57,584 bases of DNA from the NCBI RefSeq assembly GCF_000334155.1, contig NZ_ANNK01000127.1, positions 1 through 57,584 on the forward strand. Direction: 5' to 3'. Position 1 is the first letter of the stretch; each line of letters starts with the position of its first letter. The notes under the pieces are model-generated. The model was not told the origin of the DNA, ran no database searches, and was given only the letters and a program-made list of their open reading frames with translations. Position numbers and translations under genes: made by a program. Shown here in pieces: positions 8,095-20,501 of this stretch. This DNA comes from Halalkalibacterium ligniniphilum. Lineage in GTDB: Bacteria; Bacillota; Bacilli; Bacillales; Bacillaceae_D.

Positions 8095-9084
8095 ATGAAA
8101 ATACGTTTTGCCATTGTCGGAACAAACTGGATCACCGAAAGGTTTATTGAAGCTGCCCGTAAGGTTAATGACTTTGAATTAACCGCCGTCTATTCACGGA
8201 CAGAGGAACGAGCAAAGGAATTTGCTACCCCTCACCAAATCCCTTACACCTTCACACATTTAGAAGAGCTTGCGAAAAGCGACGAGGTAGATGCAGTATA
8301 TCTTGCCAGTCCTAATTCCTTGCATGCACAACAAGCCGTCCTTCTCATGAATCATGGAAAGCATATTTTATGCGAAAAACCGATGGCCTCCAATAAAAAA
8401 GAAGTGCAGCAAATGATTGAAGCCGCAAAACAAAACAATGTGCTATTAATGGAGGCAATGAAATCAAGCTTTCTTCCGGGATTTCAAAGCATTCAACAGC
8501 ACCTACATAAAATTGGACAGGTTCGTTTTTACTTTGCAAACTTTTGTCAATATTCCTCTCGCTACGATGCCTTTAAAGAGGGAACGATCTTAAATGCATT
8601 TAAGCCAGAGTTTTCCAATGGCTCTCTAATGGATATTGGGGTTTACGCTCTTTATCCTTTAGTTGTCCTTTTTGGGAAGCCTGAAAGCATCAAAGCAAGT
8701 GGTCATCTACTCCATTCTGGTGTCGATGGTGGTGGTAGCCTCCTCTTACATTACAAAGACAAAGAAGCCGTTATCGTCCATTCGAAAATTACAAGCTCAG
8801 CACTACCTTCTGAAATCCAAGGTGAAGAGGGAACGATGATCATTGATCGCATAAGCGAACCAGGAAATATTCAAATCCGCTACAAGGATGGAACAATCGA
8901 AGATCTTTCGGAAGAAGCTGTTGAGCCTACGATGTACTATGAAGTTGAGGCCTTTATCCAATTGCTTCAAGCAGGCAAGACAGAGTCACCAATCAATTCA
9001 TTGGAACATTCACTTACTACCATTGAAATCATTGAAGAAGCCCGACAGCAAATCGGGATTATCTATCCTGCTGATAAAAGCTAA
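8095..9084 (+). CDS. iolU: Gfo/Idh/MocA dehydrogenase, scyllo-inositol dehydrogenase type
   Basis: A 329-residue NAD(P)-dependent oxidoreductase closely resembling B. subtilis IolU (YulF), which interconverts scyllo-inositol and scyllo-inosose. It starts MKIRFAIVGTNWITERFIEA with the Rossmann glycine region, has the CEKPMAS motif with the catalytic lysine, and matches IolU in stretches such as SSRYDAFKEGT, SNGSLMDIGVYALYP and the C-terminal GIIYPAD. The ATG at 8095 begins the conserved part; an upstream GTG-like extension has no homologous sequence. It stands alone on the plus strand with a terminator shared with the converging spoVR. No other inositol genes lie nearby. Confidence 0.88.
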   Translation: MKIRFAIVGTNWITERFIEAARKVNDFELTAVYSRTEERAKEFATPHQIPYTFTHLEELAKSDEVDAVYLASPNSLHAQQAVLLMNHGKHILCEKPMASNKKEVQQMIEAAKQNNVLLMEAMKSSFLPGFQSIQQHLHKIGQVRFYFANFCQYSSRYDAFKEGTILNAFKPEFSNGSLMDIGVYALYPLVVLFGKPESIKASGHLLHSGVDGGGSLLLHYKDKEAVIVHSKITSSALPSEIQGEEGTMIIDRISEPGNIQIRYKDGTIEDLSEEAVEPTMYYEVEAFIQLLQAGKTESPINSLEHSLTTIEIIEEARQQIGIIYPADKS

Positions 9085-9090
9085 AAATGA

Positions 9091-9125
9091 AAAGAAACCC
9101 GTTTGTTAAGAGCGGGTTCCTTTTC
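9091..9125. terminator. Bidirectional terminator between iolU and spoVR
   Basis: AACCCG (9096-9101) pairs with CGGGTT (9113-9118), with A-rich sequence before and TTTTC after; it serves the two convergent genes. Confidence 0.7.
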
Positions 9126-9132
9126 GTATCTC

Positions 9133-10539
9133 TCATATATACTTTCGATGCACTTTCTTCCCATCATAGATAAAATCAATGGGCTTATCATTAACGACCG
9201 ATTCAAGGTGAACTGCACGACCCCAAAGCTGGTAAATGTATGGGAGCACTTTTTCTACATAGCCAACATCAAGCTCTGTCCCTTCATAATTATGGGAGAT
9301 ATATAGCTCTCCGTTTTTTAAATAATCACCATTGGTCACTGTTAAATAAGGGAACCCCCCATTTACTCGGGATTGCACGAGCTGATCACGAACAGACTCC
9401 CATTCTTTATCGATGATTTTATAATCAGTTCCTTGCTTCTGAAACAGGTACATGTCTTCTCTTAGAACAAGATCCTTCGTCAGATAGTTTCGTATAAAGG
9501 AGATATCTGATTCGATTTCACGAACTTCAAAAATTTTCTCGCGGCCGCTTCCAGGCTCGACTCCTTGCCGCTCTTTCATATCTTCTGTAGGGTGATTGTA
9601 ACGCTCTTCGATGTCTTCAAAAATTTTCAAGCCAAGATAGTACGGATTAATTGAAGTTCTCGATGGCTGGACGACACTCGCATTTAGCTTTGCAAATTCC
9701 ACCGTTTCGTCGCTCGTCAAATCCATTTCGCGAAGAATCCGCGCATGCCAGTAGGATGCCCAGCCTTCATTCATAATTTTTGTCTCCAGCTGGGGCCAGA
9801 AATAAAGCATTTCTTCACGCATCATCGTCAGAATATCCCGCTGCCACGGCTCTAACTCACGACTGTATTCTTCAATGAAAAGCAGAATATCTTTTTCAGG
9901 CTTTGGTGGAAACGCCCGTTTTTTTTGCTTTGGCTCTTCTACTGGCTGTTTCTCATCAAGAGCAAAGAGATCATCATAATCCCCTTTTCGTCGCATTGGC
10001 TCCTTATCTTCATCATCCATTGTCCAAGCGAGCTTTGGTCGAACAAGACTCGGATCAATATGCTCTTGAATCGAGAGCACCGCATCCAAAAAGGATTCCA
10101 CTTCTTCTTTTCCATGGACATGCTCGTAATGGGCAATCCGCTCGGCTGTAGCACTCATGCTCTCAACCATGTCTTCTCGTGTATTTGAAAACCGCACATT
10201 GTTTTTAAAGAAATCACAATGGGCAAGTACATGTGCAACAATCAATTTGTTTTGAATAAGGCTGTTACTATCAAGTAAAAATGCATAGCATGGATCAGAG
10301 TTAATAACGAGCTCATAAATTTTACTTAAACCTAGGTCATATTGAATCTTCATCTTGTGAAACTGTTTCCCAAAGCTCCAGTGCGAATAGCGAGTCGGCA
10401 TTCCATATGCGCCAAATGTATAAATAATATCTGCTGGGCAAATTTCATAACGCATTGGATAAAAATCTAATCCAAATCCTTCTGCTATTTCGGTTATTTC
10501 CGCAATGGCTGTCTCAAGCTCTTTCCATTCTACATGCAT
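9133..10539 (-). CDS. spoVR: Stage V sporulation protein R
   Basis: A 468-residue SpoVR-family protein, required in B. subtilis for a normal spore cortex; its biochemical activity is not settled. Recognisable are the N-terminal [32 protein letters not shown]-type block, [16 protein letters not shown], the [16 protein letters not shown] motif and [18 protein letters not shown]. Length is standard. The ATG follows GAGGAGGG. It is monocistronic with its stop next to the terminator shared with iolU. Its presence supports an endospore-forming host, although SpoVR also occurs in non-sporulating bacteria. Confidence 0.95.
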   Translation of the reverse strand: MHVEWKELETAIAEITEIAEGFGLDFYPMRYEICPADIIYTFGAYGMPTRYSHWSFGKQFHKMKIQYDLGLSKIYELVINSDPCYAFLLDSNSLIQNKLIVAHVLAHCDFFKNNVRFSNTREDMVESMSATAERIAHYEHVHGKEEVESFLDAVLSIQEHIDPSLVRPKLAWTMDDEDKEPMRRKGDYDDLFALDEKQPVEEPKQKKRAFPPKPEKDILLFIEEYSRELEPWQRDILTMMREEMLYFWPQLETKIMNEGWASYWHARILREMDLTSDETVEFAKLNASVVQPSRTSINPYYLGLKIFEDIEERYNHPTEDMKERQGVEPGSGREKIFEVREIESDISFIRNYLTKDLVLREDMYLFQKQGTDYKIIDKEWESVRDQLVQSRVNGGFPYLTVTNGDYLKNGELYISHNYEGTELDVGYVEKVLPYIYQLWGRAVHLESVVNDKPIDFIYDGKKVHRKYI

Positions 10540-10634
10540 AATGATCCCTCCTCAAACGCCTTTTTACACTTTATGTGAGAGAAAGACAAATGATGAAAGA
10601 GAAAAGGAAGCATCACCTTGACAAGAGAGCAAAC

Positions 10635-10662
10635 AAAAAAAGCTGAGCATCTGAAAGCTCAA
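10635..10662 (-). terminator. Terminator of pgcA
   Basis: On the minus strand GTTGAGC pairs with GCTCAGC (one wobble) around TTTCAGAT, followed by seven T. It lies 20 bases after the pgcA stop. Confidence 0.8.
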
Positions 10663-10683
10663 CTTCTTTGTTTCGTACAATTT

Positions 10684-12420
10684 TTAGACCATGGCATTTA
10701 CCTTTGCCATGACCTCCCGTTTTAATTGCGCAAGCTTATCCTTGCTTCCTTCCAATGAGTCACTGCTTACACCAAAATAGATTTTTAATTTCGGCTCTGT
10801 GCCAGATGGGCGTAGACAAAACCATGACTCATCATCAAGTGTGTACTTTAACACGTTCGATTTTGGAAGGATGATCCGTTCCGTTGCTTTTTGCTTAATG
10901 ACTCTTTTTTCACTGCTTTCATAATCCTCAATCGTTGCAATCGATTGACCGTTAATGCTTGAAAGTGGATTTGTCCGAAAATTACTGAGGATCTCATTAA
11001 TTTTTTCAACCCCGGATTTTCCTTTTAAGGTCAAGGATTCTAAGCCTTCTAGGTAGAAGCCATACTTGTCAAACACCTCAAGCAAGCCTTCATAGAGTGT
11101 CATGTTACGCGATTTATAATATGCCGTCATTTCTGCTGCAAGCAAGCATGCTTGCACGGCGTCCTTGTCTCGGACAAAATCTCCAATTAAGTAACCATAG
11201 CTTTCTTCGTATCCAAATAAAAACTTAAAGGACCCTGTTTGTTCATACTCCTTCATTTTTTCCCCAATGAATTTAAAGCCGGTTAACGTATCAACCGTTG
11301 TCATTCCGTAGTTTTCAGCAATGGCTCGCCCTAATTCAGAGGTGACGATCGTTTTTAGCACAACGCCATTTTTAGGAAGAGCCTGCTGTGCTTTCTTTTG
11401 AGACAGCAAATATTCTAGCATCAAGGCCCCTGTTTGATTGCCTGTTAAAACAATATAGTCTCCGTCGGCATTTCTAACAGCGACCCCGACTCTATCCGCA
11501 TCAGGATCGGTGGCAAGAAGGACATCTGCGTTCTCTTTTTGCCCGTATTCAATTGCCAATGAAAAGGCTGCATGCTCTTCAGGATTAGGAGATTTCACAG
11601 TTGAGAAGTTCGGATCTGGAAGCTCTTGTTCTTTTACCACGGTAACCGAAGTAAACCCACTCGACTCAAGCACCCTCCGAACAGGAATATTAGCCGTTCC
11701 GTGAAGCGGGGTAAATACAATTCGAACATCTTTTCCTATTTGTTGAGTTAATTCTTTGTTAACTAAAATCGTTTGGAGCGCTTCTATGTAGGCATCATCC
11801 AATTCTTCGCCGATGATTTGGAGAAGCCTTGCTCCTTTTAGCTCCATTTCATCAGCAACGTCGAGTGTTAGCTCATCTTCAATTTGATTCACAAAACGGA
11901 CCAATTCATTTGCAGGCTCTGGCGGTAGCTGACACCCGTCTGAGCCATAGACCTTAAACCCATTGTATTCTGGTGGGTTGTGGCTTGCTGTAATCACAAT
12001 TCCTCCGACTGCATTCAACTCACGAACGGCAAAGGAGAGAGCTGGTGTCGGTCTGAGATCGCGAAACAAATACGTTTTTATTCCATGCTTCCCTAGAGTC
12101 AAAGCCGCTTCCAACGCAAACTCAGGTGATTTATGGCGAGAATCATAAGCAATGGCTACACCACGCTCTTTTGCATCATTCTCCTTTTGTAATAGATATT
12201 GAGCAAAGCCCTCTGATGCTTTTCGAATGGTATATGTATTCATGCGGTTCGGACCTGGACCAATTTCTCCTCGCATACCACCTGTTCCAAATTCTAAATT
12301 TTTATAAAAACAATCCTCAAGTTGTGTTTCATCACCTGAAAGCTTTTCAAGAATCTCTTTTAACTCAGGCTCTAAGGCACTGAATTGCTTCCATCTTTCA
12401 TATTGTTGCCTCCAGCTCAT
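10684..12420 (-). CDS. pgcA: Alpha-phosphoglucomutase
   Basis: A 578-residue phosphohexomutase converting glucose 6-phosphate and glucose 1-phosphate, feeding UDP-glucose for teichoic acid/glycolipid synthesis and ADP-glucose for the glycogen operon found 10 kb away. The active-site phosphoserine loop is [17 protein letters not shown] near residue 145, the metal-binding loop is [13 protein letters not shown], the sugar-binding loop is [12 protein letters not shown], and the phosphate-binding loop is [14 protein letters not shown]. Length matches PgcA (YhxB) of B. subtilis, which also sits beside glpD. The ATG follows TGGAGGGGATGGA. Single gene with its own terminator. Confidence 0.95.
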   Translation of the reverse strand: MSWRQQYERWKQFSALEPELKEILEKLSGDETQLEDCFYKNLEFGTGGMRGEIGPGPNRMNTYTIRKASEGFAQYLLQKENDAKERGVAIAYDSRHKSPEFALEAALTLGKHGIKTYLFRDLRPTPALSFAVRELNAVGGIVITASHNPPEYNGFKVYGSDGCQLPPEPANELVRFVNQIEDELTLDVADEMELKGARLLQIIGEELDDAYIEALQTILVNKELTQQIGKDVRIVFTPLHGTANIPVRRVLESSGFTSVTVVKEQELPDPNFSTVKSPNPEEHAAFSLAIEYGQKENADVLLATDPDADRVGVAVRNADGDYIVLTGNQTGALMLEYLLSQKKAQQALPKNGVVLKTIVTSELGRAIAENYGMTTVDTLTGFKFIGEKMKEYEQTGSFKFLFGYEESYGYLIGDFVRDKDAVQACLLAAEMTAYYKSRNMTLYEGLLEVFDKYGFYLEGLESLTLKGKSGVEKINEILSNFRTNPLSSINGQSIATIEDYESSEKRVIKQKATERIILPKSNVLKYTLDDESWFCLRPSGTEPKLKIYFGVSSDSLEGSKDKLAQLKREVMAKVNAMV

Positions 12421-12599
12421 TCCATCCCCTCCAAATCAATCTATTTGATAGTTAAAAGGCTTACATCATCAGTCTATTATATCATTCAATAAAAAATCTG
12501 TAATTTCCTCTAAATTCCCAAATGCAATTTATTTATCGAACATTCCTTATGATCGTGTTGCATTTTTATGTGGGCCTTTGATAATCATAATAAAACTAA

Positions 12600-12635
12600 A
12601 AGCTTCGAACACTAAAAATTAAGTGATCGAAGCTT
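12600..12635 (-). terminator. Terminator of glpD
   Basis: AAGCTTCGA-CACT pairs with AGTG-TCGAAGCTT, followed on the minus strand by TTAGTTTTATT; a long stem just behind glpD. Confidence 0.75.
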
Positions 12636-12683
12636 ATGTTTTCGAACTTACCTTCTCCCTCGCAAATAATCGTTGCTCTTTGA

Positions 12684-14357
12684 TTACACGCGAATGACGC
12701 CTTCATCACTGGTTACTGGCGTTTTAGCATAATAAAGTTCTGTTTCAAGTTCTTTGCGAAACGCTTTTGTTTGTTCCTCTGTCCAGTTCAAGAATTTTTC
12801 CATATATATAAGGACAGGCTCCTTCCATTTTTCGACCCACTGAATGTTAAAAAAGAGCGCACCTGTGCGTCGGCTAAAAAAGTCGAGAGGCGTGACGACC
12901 ATTTCCTCTGCCATTCCATAACGAAGCTGGGCGTAAATCGCTGGTTTCAGCCCAGCTTGTTTGGCCTCGTCACCATTATCCTCTAAATAACGAAGAACCT
13001 TAAAAATGTTGGAGCCGTAAAGCTCTGCTAGTCGACGGGCTTCCGTTTCATCCAGTCCTGCACTTACCCCTTTTTGTATAGCAACCACTAGAAAATCAGC
13101 AAAGCCAGCCGAGCCCCCAACATCACCACCAGAGAGCTTAATTTTTGCCGTTTCACACGCTTTATCTACACCTAAATCCCTTGCCACGACGTTAATGACA
13201 CGTTCCGCCATTTTTCGATAGCCTGTTAATTTCCCCCCAGCAATGGAAATCAGTCCGCTATCTGAAACAAACATTTCATCTTTACGCGACACTTCAGAAG
13301 CACTTTTTCCTTCTTCATAAATGAGTGGTCGTAATCCCGTCCAGCTCGATTCAACATCCTCAGCTCGTAGCTGTAAGGTCGGAAACATAAAATTAACAGC
13401 CGAAAGGATATAATCTCGATCTTCCACTGTCATCCGAGGATGAACCACGTCTCCTTCGTAAAACGTGTCCGTAGTTCCTACATACGTTTTTCCTTCACGA
13501 GGGATGGCAAAAATCATCCGTCCATCATGCTCTGTATCAAAATAAACGGCTTGCTTTAACGGAAAACGGTCTTGATCAATCACAAGGTGAACACCTTTTG
13601 AAAGCTTAAGGCGTTTCCCCGTCTTTGAACGGTCCTGTTCTCGAAGGGTATCCACCCAAGGACCTGCTGCATTAACAATTTTTTTCGCATAAATCTTGTG
13701 GGCTTCACCTGTCAGTTGATCCACCGCAACAACGCCAACGATCTTACGATTTTTATACAGAAGTGACTCTACTTTTGTATAATTCAACGCCTTTGTTCCT
13801 CGATTGACTGCTTCTTTGATTACTTCTAGGGTGAGTCTTGCATCGTCTGTTCGATATTCAACATAAATACCGCCGCCTTTTAACTTATCGCGTCGAAGCA
13901 ACGGCTCTTTTTCGAGCGTGCGATTTTTATTTAGCATGTAGCGTCGTTCCTCTTTGCGTACATCTGCGAGATGATCATATACCTTTAACCCTAAGGACGT
14001 TGAAAATTTCCCAAACGTTCCATCTTTAAAAATTGGTAGCAGCATCCATTCTGGTGTTGTGACATGCGGGGCATTTTCATAAACAATCGCCCGCTCCTTC
14101 CCCACTTCAGCTACAAGCTTTACTTCTAGCTGCTTCAAATAGCGTAAGCCACCGTGTACAAGCTTCGTGGAACGACTTGAGGTTCCCGCTGCAAAATCCT
14201 GCATTTCCACGAGTCCTGTTTGAATCCCACGAACCTGAGCATCAAGGGCAATCCCAGCCCCTGTAATTCCCCCTCCGATAACGAGCAAATCCAAGGTCTT
14301 TGACTTCATTTCTTCTAATATATCCGCCCGCTTCTTACTTGAAAACATCGTTGCCAT
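12684..14357 (-). CDS. glpD: Aerobic glycerol-3-phosphate dehydrogenase
   Basis: A 557-residue membrane-associated FAD enzyme oxidising glycerol 3-phosphate to dihydroxyacetone phosphate and passing electrons to menaquinone. The FAD-binding motif LLVIGGGITGAGIALDA is near the N-terminus, followed by the family blocks FAAGTSSRSTKLVHGGLRYL, VEYRTDDARLTLEV, FAIPREGKTYVGTTDT and SIAGGKLTGYRKMAE. ATG 14357 lies nine bases after GAGAGG; the ATG at 14366 directly abuts that site and is less likely. The leader contains a strong terminator (14409-14465) of the sort overridden by GlpP. It belongs to the glycerol regulon with glpF, glpK and glpP just upstream. Confidence 0.95.
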   Translation of the reverse strand: MATMFSSKKRADILEEMKSKTLDLLVIGGGITGAGIALDAQVRGIQTGLVEMQDFAAGTSSRSTKLVHGGLRYLKQLEVKLVAEVGKERAIVYENAPHVTTPEWMLLPIFKDGTFGKFSTSLGLKVYDHLADVRKEERRYMLNKNRTLEKEPLLRRDKLKGGGIYVEYRTDDARLTLEVIKEAVNRGTKALNYTKVESLLYKNRKIVGVVAVDQLTGEAHKIYAKKIVNAAGPWVDTLREQDRSKTGKRLKLSKGVHLVIDQDRFPLKQAVYFDTEHDGRMIFAIPREGKTYVGTTDTFYEGDVVHPRMTVEDRDYILSAVNFMFPTLQLRAEDVESSWTGLRPLIYEEGKSASEVSRKDEMFVSDSGLISIAGGKLTGYRKMAERVINVVARDLGVDKACETAKIKLSGGDVGGSAGFADFLVVAIQKGVSAGLDETEARRLAELYGSNIFKVLRYLEDNGDEAKQAGLKPAIYAQLRYGMAEEMVVTPLDFFSRRTGALFFNIQWVEKWKEPVLIYMEKFLNWTEEQTKAFRKELETELYYAKTPVTSDEGVIRV

Positions 14358-14408
14358 GCTATTCATCCTCTCTTTATTGCATGTCAGGAAAAAGAGATTT
14401 TACGATGC

Positions 14409-14465
14409 AAAAAAAGACCACAACATCCCTATTTGGACATACTCCTAAATAGGGTGTTGTGGTCT
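14409..14465 (-). promoter_or_regulatory. GlpP-controlled leader terminator of glpD
   Basis: About 50 bases upstream of the glpD start, the minus-strand leader folds into a hairpin of some 19 pairs: AGACCACAACACCCTATTT against AAATAGGG-TGTTGTGGTCT with one mismatch, followed by seven T. It lies inside the expected transcript, not behind a gene. In B. subtilis GlpP with glycerol 3-phosphate prevents termination at the equivalent site; the same role is inferred here. Confidence 0.8.
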
Positions 14466-14651
14466 CTCCTTTTCTCCGACCAATGATTAACTTATTTTCA
14501 GTATAACCAATTTTTTTGTAAAAAGCAAAAAATACTCTCGCAAAACCCTGCGTTCTATGTGTGGAATCGGTACTCTTTATCCATTCAAGAACGATTGCCC
14601 TTCATCATTGGAAATAAGTTCAGAGCTTAGAGTAATCAGCTAATAAAGCCT

Positions 14652-16996
<2,345 letters not shown>

Positions 16997-17030
16997 TGTC
17001 TTCTCCCCCTAAACAATTAAAGTTAGAACG

Positions 17031-17094
17031 AAAAAAAAGAGACCAACAAAAATCAGCTAACAAATGAACATTTGTTAGTGTTTTCGTTAGTCTC
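17031..17094 (-). promoter_or_regulatory. GlpP-controlled leader terminator of glpF-glpK
   Basis: In the minus-strand leader GAGACTAAC (17086-17094) pairs with GTTGGTCTC (17039-17047), enclosing a 10-bp perfect inner hairpin (17057-17078), and eight T follow. It lies between the promoter and glpF. By analogy with B. subtilis, GlpP bound to glycerol 3-phosphate prevents termination here. Confidence 0.8.
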
Positions 17095-17128
17095 CAAATC
17101 TCCGTCACAGGAATATTAACTTATCTAC

Positions 17129-17157
17129 ATTAAATCACAGATTGAAAACGCTGTCAA
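17129..17157 (-). promoter_or_regulatory. Sigma-A promoter of glpF-glpK
   Basis: Minus strand TTGACA (17152-17157), 17 bases, TTTAAT (17129-17134): perfect -35 and five of six in the -10. Confidence 0.8.
17143..17156 (-). promoter_or_regulatory. cre box inside the glpF promoter
   Basis: TGAAAACGCTGTCA fits TGWAANCGNTNWCA completely. It overlaps the -35 and the spacer of the glpF promoter, so CcpA binding would exclude RNA polymerase. Glycerol uptake genes of bacilli are known targets of catabolite repression. Confidence 0.85.
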
Positions 17158-17196
17158 ATCATTTAGTTAAAATTACGATTGGACATTTTTTCACTT

Positions 17197-17745
17197 TTAC
17201 CATAATTCCTTTCTTGAGGTTGAAACAGCAACAGCTCCTGCTTTTAAGGCAGCACTGACTTCATTACCTGTTCGAATCAGCCCTCCTGCAATAATCGGAA
17301 TTTTCGTCTTTTCATAGACTTCTGTAATGATATGAGGCATAACCCCCGGTAGAACCTCTATTAAGTCAGGCTTGGTTGTTTCAAGTAGCTTGTAACTTGA
17401 TTCAAGGGCGATCGAATCAAGAAGAAAAAGTCGCTGAACCGCAAGTAATTTATTCTTTTTAGCCGTTAGCACAACGTTCTTTCTTGTAGAAATAAGTCCC
17501 TTCGGCCGAATATCTTGTGCTAAAAATTGGGCAGCGTATTCATCCGAGCGCAAACCTTGCACTAAATCAGCGTGGAGCAACAATTCTTTCCCGTTTGATT
17601 TAACAAGCCGAACAAGACTTCTTAATTGGGCGACATGACTGTTTAATAAAATAATATAGTGGAAGTCTGTATCCAAAAATGACTCGAGTTCCTTTGCTGT
17701 TCTAGCAGCAGGAAGTATTTGTTGTCCTTGAAAATGTTTGCTCAT
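17197..17745 (-). CDS. glpP: Glycerol operon antiterminator
   Basis: A 182-residue GlpP-family protein, an RNA-binding antiterminator that responds to glycerol 3-phosphate and lets polymerase pass the glpF and glpD leader terminators. The fold is a TIM-barrel-like domain related to phosphate-binding barrels; the segments HYIILLNSHVAQL, LLLHADLVQGL, IRPKGLISTRK, DLIEVLPGVMPHII and the phosphate-binding IIAGGLIRTGNEVSAALKAGA are typical. The ATG at 17745 follows GGAAGGGG; an upstream in-frame extension of 21 residues lacks similarity. It precedes glpF on the same strand, and the glpF promoter lies just after its stop. Confidence 0.92.
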   Translation of the reverse strand: MSKHFQGQQILPAARTAKELESFLDTDFHYIILLNSHVAQLRSLVRLVKSNGKELLLHADLVQGLRSDEYAAQFLAQDIRPKGLISTRKNVVLTAKKNKLLAVQRLFLLDSIALESSYKLLETTKPDLIEVLPGVMPHIITEVYEKTKIPIIAGGLIRTGNEVSAALKAGAVAVSTSRKELW

Positions 17746-17822
17746 ATAAATGACCCCTTCCTCGTTACATGCTTCATTTAAGCAAGGAGCTACTTGTCTG
17801 TCAACCACTATCCCTTTCTCGA

Positions 17823-18305
17823 TTATTCAAGTTCAGCTGTTTCAGCTTGAAAATGATCTTGCGGATCGCGATTTGCTTCAGCAATCACTGGTCCAGTCAC
17901 CTCAAAAATAAACGGATTTCGAAACACCTTTGCCCCATTTGTTGCTTCAACAAATCCGACCCATGTTCCACCCATTGAAAAAATCACCTCTGTTTCATAT
18001 AAACCATTTTCCACATGATGCATCGTTTTTTCCATATGGTGAACCATTCCTGGCATATCGAATTTAATTTGAACATTTGCAGAATCGATTCCAGTTCCAT
18101 TTTCATCATATAAAAAAAGATGAATATCGGTTGCTTCTCCTGACTCCCATGCCTCTTCAAGACCAACAACCTCCATCCTCCAATCTGTAACGAGCTCTTT
18201 AGGACTAAATATCACATAAGACGCCCAAATCGAACCAATGACGAAAGGAATCGCTAGGAAAAGGATAACATAAGGCCGAAGCTGGATTGATCGTTCAAGT
18301 TTCAT
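17823..18305 (-). CDS. FixH/YtkA-like membrane-anchored protein
   Basis: A 160-residue protein with one N-terminal membrane segment (about residues 12-33) and an extracytoplasmic beta-sandwich domain like YtkA/FixH. A His/Met-rich stretch, MPGMVHHMEKTMHHVENG, precedes FSMGGTWVGFVEA, the core of the domain. These proteins are often linked to copper handling or cytochrome oxidase assembly, but a function is not established for this one. The ATG follows GAAAGGAGGAAGAC. It may be cotranscribed with glpP, 77 bases downstream, although the relationship to glycerol metabolism is not obvious. Confidence 0.75.
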   Translation of the reverse strand: MKLERSIQLRPYVILFLAIPFVIGSIWASYVIFSPKELVTDWRMEVVGLEEAWESGEATDIHLFLYDENGTGIDSANVQIKFDMPGMVHHMEKTMHHVENGLYETEVIFSMGGTWVGFVEATNGAKVFRNPFIFEVTGPVIAEANRDPQDHFQAETAELE

Positions 18306-18471
18306 TGTCTTCCTCCTTTCATTCCTTCACCATCCTTGCCCATTTCATTTAAAATTATGCATCATCCATTCTTTTTGTTTTTTCGAAGGCTAACCAATCG
18401 ACACACGTTATGGCTCAAATTGATAAGAAGGGCGCTTGCGCTAGACATCATTAAATGCATACGTTTATCTC

Positions 18472-18530
18472 AAAAAAGCCCCCTTTCGTCAGTCGAGCAG
18501 GTCACTCACATGACAGGAGGGGGCTTTTTT
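18472..18530. terminator. Strong bidirectional terminator behind yhcX
   Basis: AAAAAAGCCCCC pairs with GGGGGCTTTTTT around an imperfect inner stem (GTCA/TGAC). T-runs follow on either strand. It lies five bases beyond the yhcX stop. Confidence 0.85.
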
Positions 18531-18534
18531 GTAA

Positions 18535-20076
18535 CTAGCGCTGCTTATAGATAATTTGGTAAATATCGTGACGACGATCCTTAAGCTGATTGACACTTCC
18601 TGCGCGACGATGGCGGCGTAAGATTTCCAAATCAACATCCCCAATCACAACGGTTTCGATATTTGGATTGCATTCACCTACAATTCCATCACGGGCAAAG
18701 GTAAAATCAGAGGGACTAAAAATACCTGACTGTGCATATTGAATATCCATATTTTCCACATCTGGCAAATTTCCAACAGTGCCAGAGAGAACCGTGTATA
18801 CTTGATTTTCTATCGCACGAGCCTGTGAACAATAACGGACCCGTAAATATCCTTGGCGGTCCTCTGTACAGAATGGTGTGAAAATGATGTTTGCCCCTTT
18901 ATCAACTGCAATTCTGGCAAGCTCTGGAAATTCAATATCATAGCAAATTTGAATGGCGATTTTTCCACAATCCGTATCAAAGACTCTTACTTCATCCCCT
19001 GCACTTATTCCCCAGAACTTTCGTTCATTCGGGGTAATGTGAAGCTTATATTGCTTTTCAATTGTTCCATCACGACGAAACAGATAAGCAATATTATAAA
19101 TTTTGCCCTCTTCTTCAACAAAATGAGAGCCTCCAATGATATTGACGTTGTATTTTACAGCAAGATTTGTAAAAAGTTCAATATAGTCTTCTGTAAATTC
19201 AGTTAAGCGACGAATTGCTCGGCTTGGACTCTTTTCAGGTAAAAATGATAGGAGCTGGAGTGTAAAAATTTCAGGGAATACGGCAAAGTCAGAGTGATAG
19301 CTCGCAGCAACATCTGTATAATATTCACACTGGATCGCAAAATCCTCAAACGAAGAGATTTTCTTCATTTCATATTGAATTGTTGTTATTCTTACAGGAA
19401 AGGACGTTTTAAATTGGCGCTTTGGCACCGTCGGCCGATAATCAATATTGTTCCATTCCATTAGAGTCGCATAACGCATTGAAGCTTTATCATCTTGCAA
19501 ATAATTATGATTAATTCGTTTTAAGGTAAAGCCATTCATAACCTGGAAGGTCAATACTGGATCATAAATGTTATGCATGATGACTTCTTCTACATATTGT
19601 CGTGGTGTAAACTCTTTTGCATACTTGTAATAATTAGGAATTCTCCCACCGATGATAATACTCTTCAAATTAAGCTCCCTTGCAAGATCCTTTCTTGCTT
19701 CATAGAGCCGACGCCCGATTTTCATGCGACGGTATTCAGGATGTACCATGACTTCAATGCCATATAGATTATAGCCTTCTGGATCATGGTTCGTTATGTA
19801 CCCATGATCCGTTATTTCATCCCATGTATGTTGATCATCGTATTCATCAAAATTTATGATGAGACTTGAACAGGTTCCGATGATCTCTCCATCATACTCG
19901 ACACAAAATTGACCTTCTGGAAAAATCTTAAGATGACTTTCAAGATGCTCTCGTTTCCATGGTTCCATATTCGGGAAACAAATGCGTTGCATGTCGATAA
20001 TTGCATCGAAATCCTTCTCTTCAATGTTTCGAATAATCATCTTTTTCTCAAATTTTGAAACATCGATTTTCTCCAA
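18535..20076 (-). CDS. yhcX: GNAT acetyltransferase fused to carbon-nitrogen hydrolase
   Basis: A 513-residue two-domain protein of the same length as B. subtilis YhcX. Residues about 13-200 form a GNAT N-acetyltransferase domain with the acetyl-CoA loop HPEYRRMKIGRRLYEARKDL. Residues about 225-510 form a nitrilase-superfamily domain with the catalytic Glu in AVFPEIFTLQ, Lys in YKLHITPNERKFWG and Cys in IQICYDIEFPELARI. It should hydrolyse an amide or nitrile and may acetylate a linked amine; substrates are unknown. The start is TTG at 20076 after AAAGGGGCGG. Single gene. A dispersed repeat copy lies upstream of it. Confidence 0.88.
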   Translation of the reverse strand: MEKIDVSKFEKKMIIRNIEEKDFDAIIDMQRICFPNMEPWKREHLESHLKIFPEGQFCVEYDGEIIGTCSSLIINFDEYDDQHTWDEITDHGYITNHDPEGYNLYGIEVMVHPEYRRMKIGRRLYEARKDLARELNLKSIIIGGRIPNYYKYAKEFTPRQYVEEVIMHNIYDPVLTFQVMNGFTLKRINHNYLQDDKASMRYATLMEWNNIDYRPTVPKRQFKTSFPVRITTIQYEMKKISSFEDFAIQCEYYTDVAASYHSDFAVFPEIFTLQLLSFLPEKSPSRAIRRLTEFTEDYIELFTNLAVKYNVNIIGGSHFVEEEGKIYNIAYLFRRDGTIEKQYKLHITPNERKFWGISAGDEVRVFDTDCGKIAIQICYDIEFPELARIAVDKGANIIFTPFCTEDRQGYLRVRYCSQARAIENQVYTVLSGTVGNLPDVENMDIQYAQSGIFSPSDFTFARDGIVGECNPNIETVVIGDVDLEILRRHRRAGSVNQLKDRRHDIYQIIYKQR

Positions 20077-20159
20077 TATTTTCCGCCCCTTTACAAGCCT
20101 TTCTGAGATTTCCCAAGTACGCAGCCTATTAAACGCACTGATTTACCTGCTTCTCTTTT

Positions 20160-20293
20160 AAACAAAACTTGGCATTTCGCCAAATCCTTCACAGCGAAAG
20201 CCTTAATTGCAATTATACTTAGGCCTTCAAATTTTTAACTACGTCAATAAACTCCTATGTTAAAAAAATTATATTTTCTTAACATACAAGAAA
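20160..20293. repeat. Dispersed ~130-bp intergenic repeat, copy 2
   Basis: Second copy of the element at 3553-3685, same orientation. Shared blocks run from AACAAAACTTGGC through GGCCTTC and AACTACGTC to CTATGTT and TTAACATAC. The 419-base gap that holds it (20077-20495) has no other recognised content except the cheX terminator. Confidence 0.75.
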
Positions 20294-20475
20294 GTGTACC
20301 CTTTCTTAAAAAATTTGAACAGCATTCTCCACTTTCTACAAACGCGCTTTCATTCCCTTTTTGAATATAACCGCGCTTAAAAATTTTTTTGTAAGATTAC
20401 TTACCATATTTTTTCTTTTATAGCTGGTAGGAAACTGGACGATGTAAATTGAATTATTTTATAATTCAGATAAAC

Positions 20476-20501
20476 AAAAAACCCATTGAGTTTTCTCAAT
20501 G
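20476..20501 (-). terminator. Terminator overlapping the cheX stop
   Basis: CATTGAG and CTCAATG form a seven-pair stem with a four-base loop and a GGTTTTTT tail on the minus strand. The cheX stop codon lies inside the stem. Confidence 0.75.
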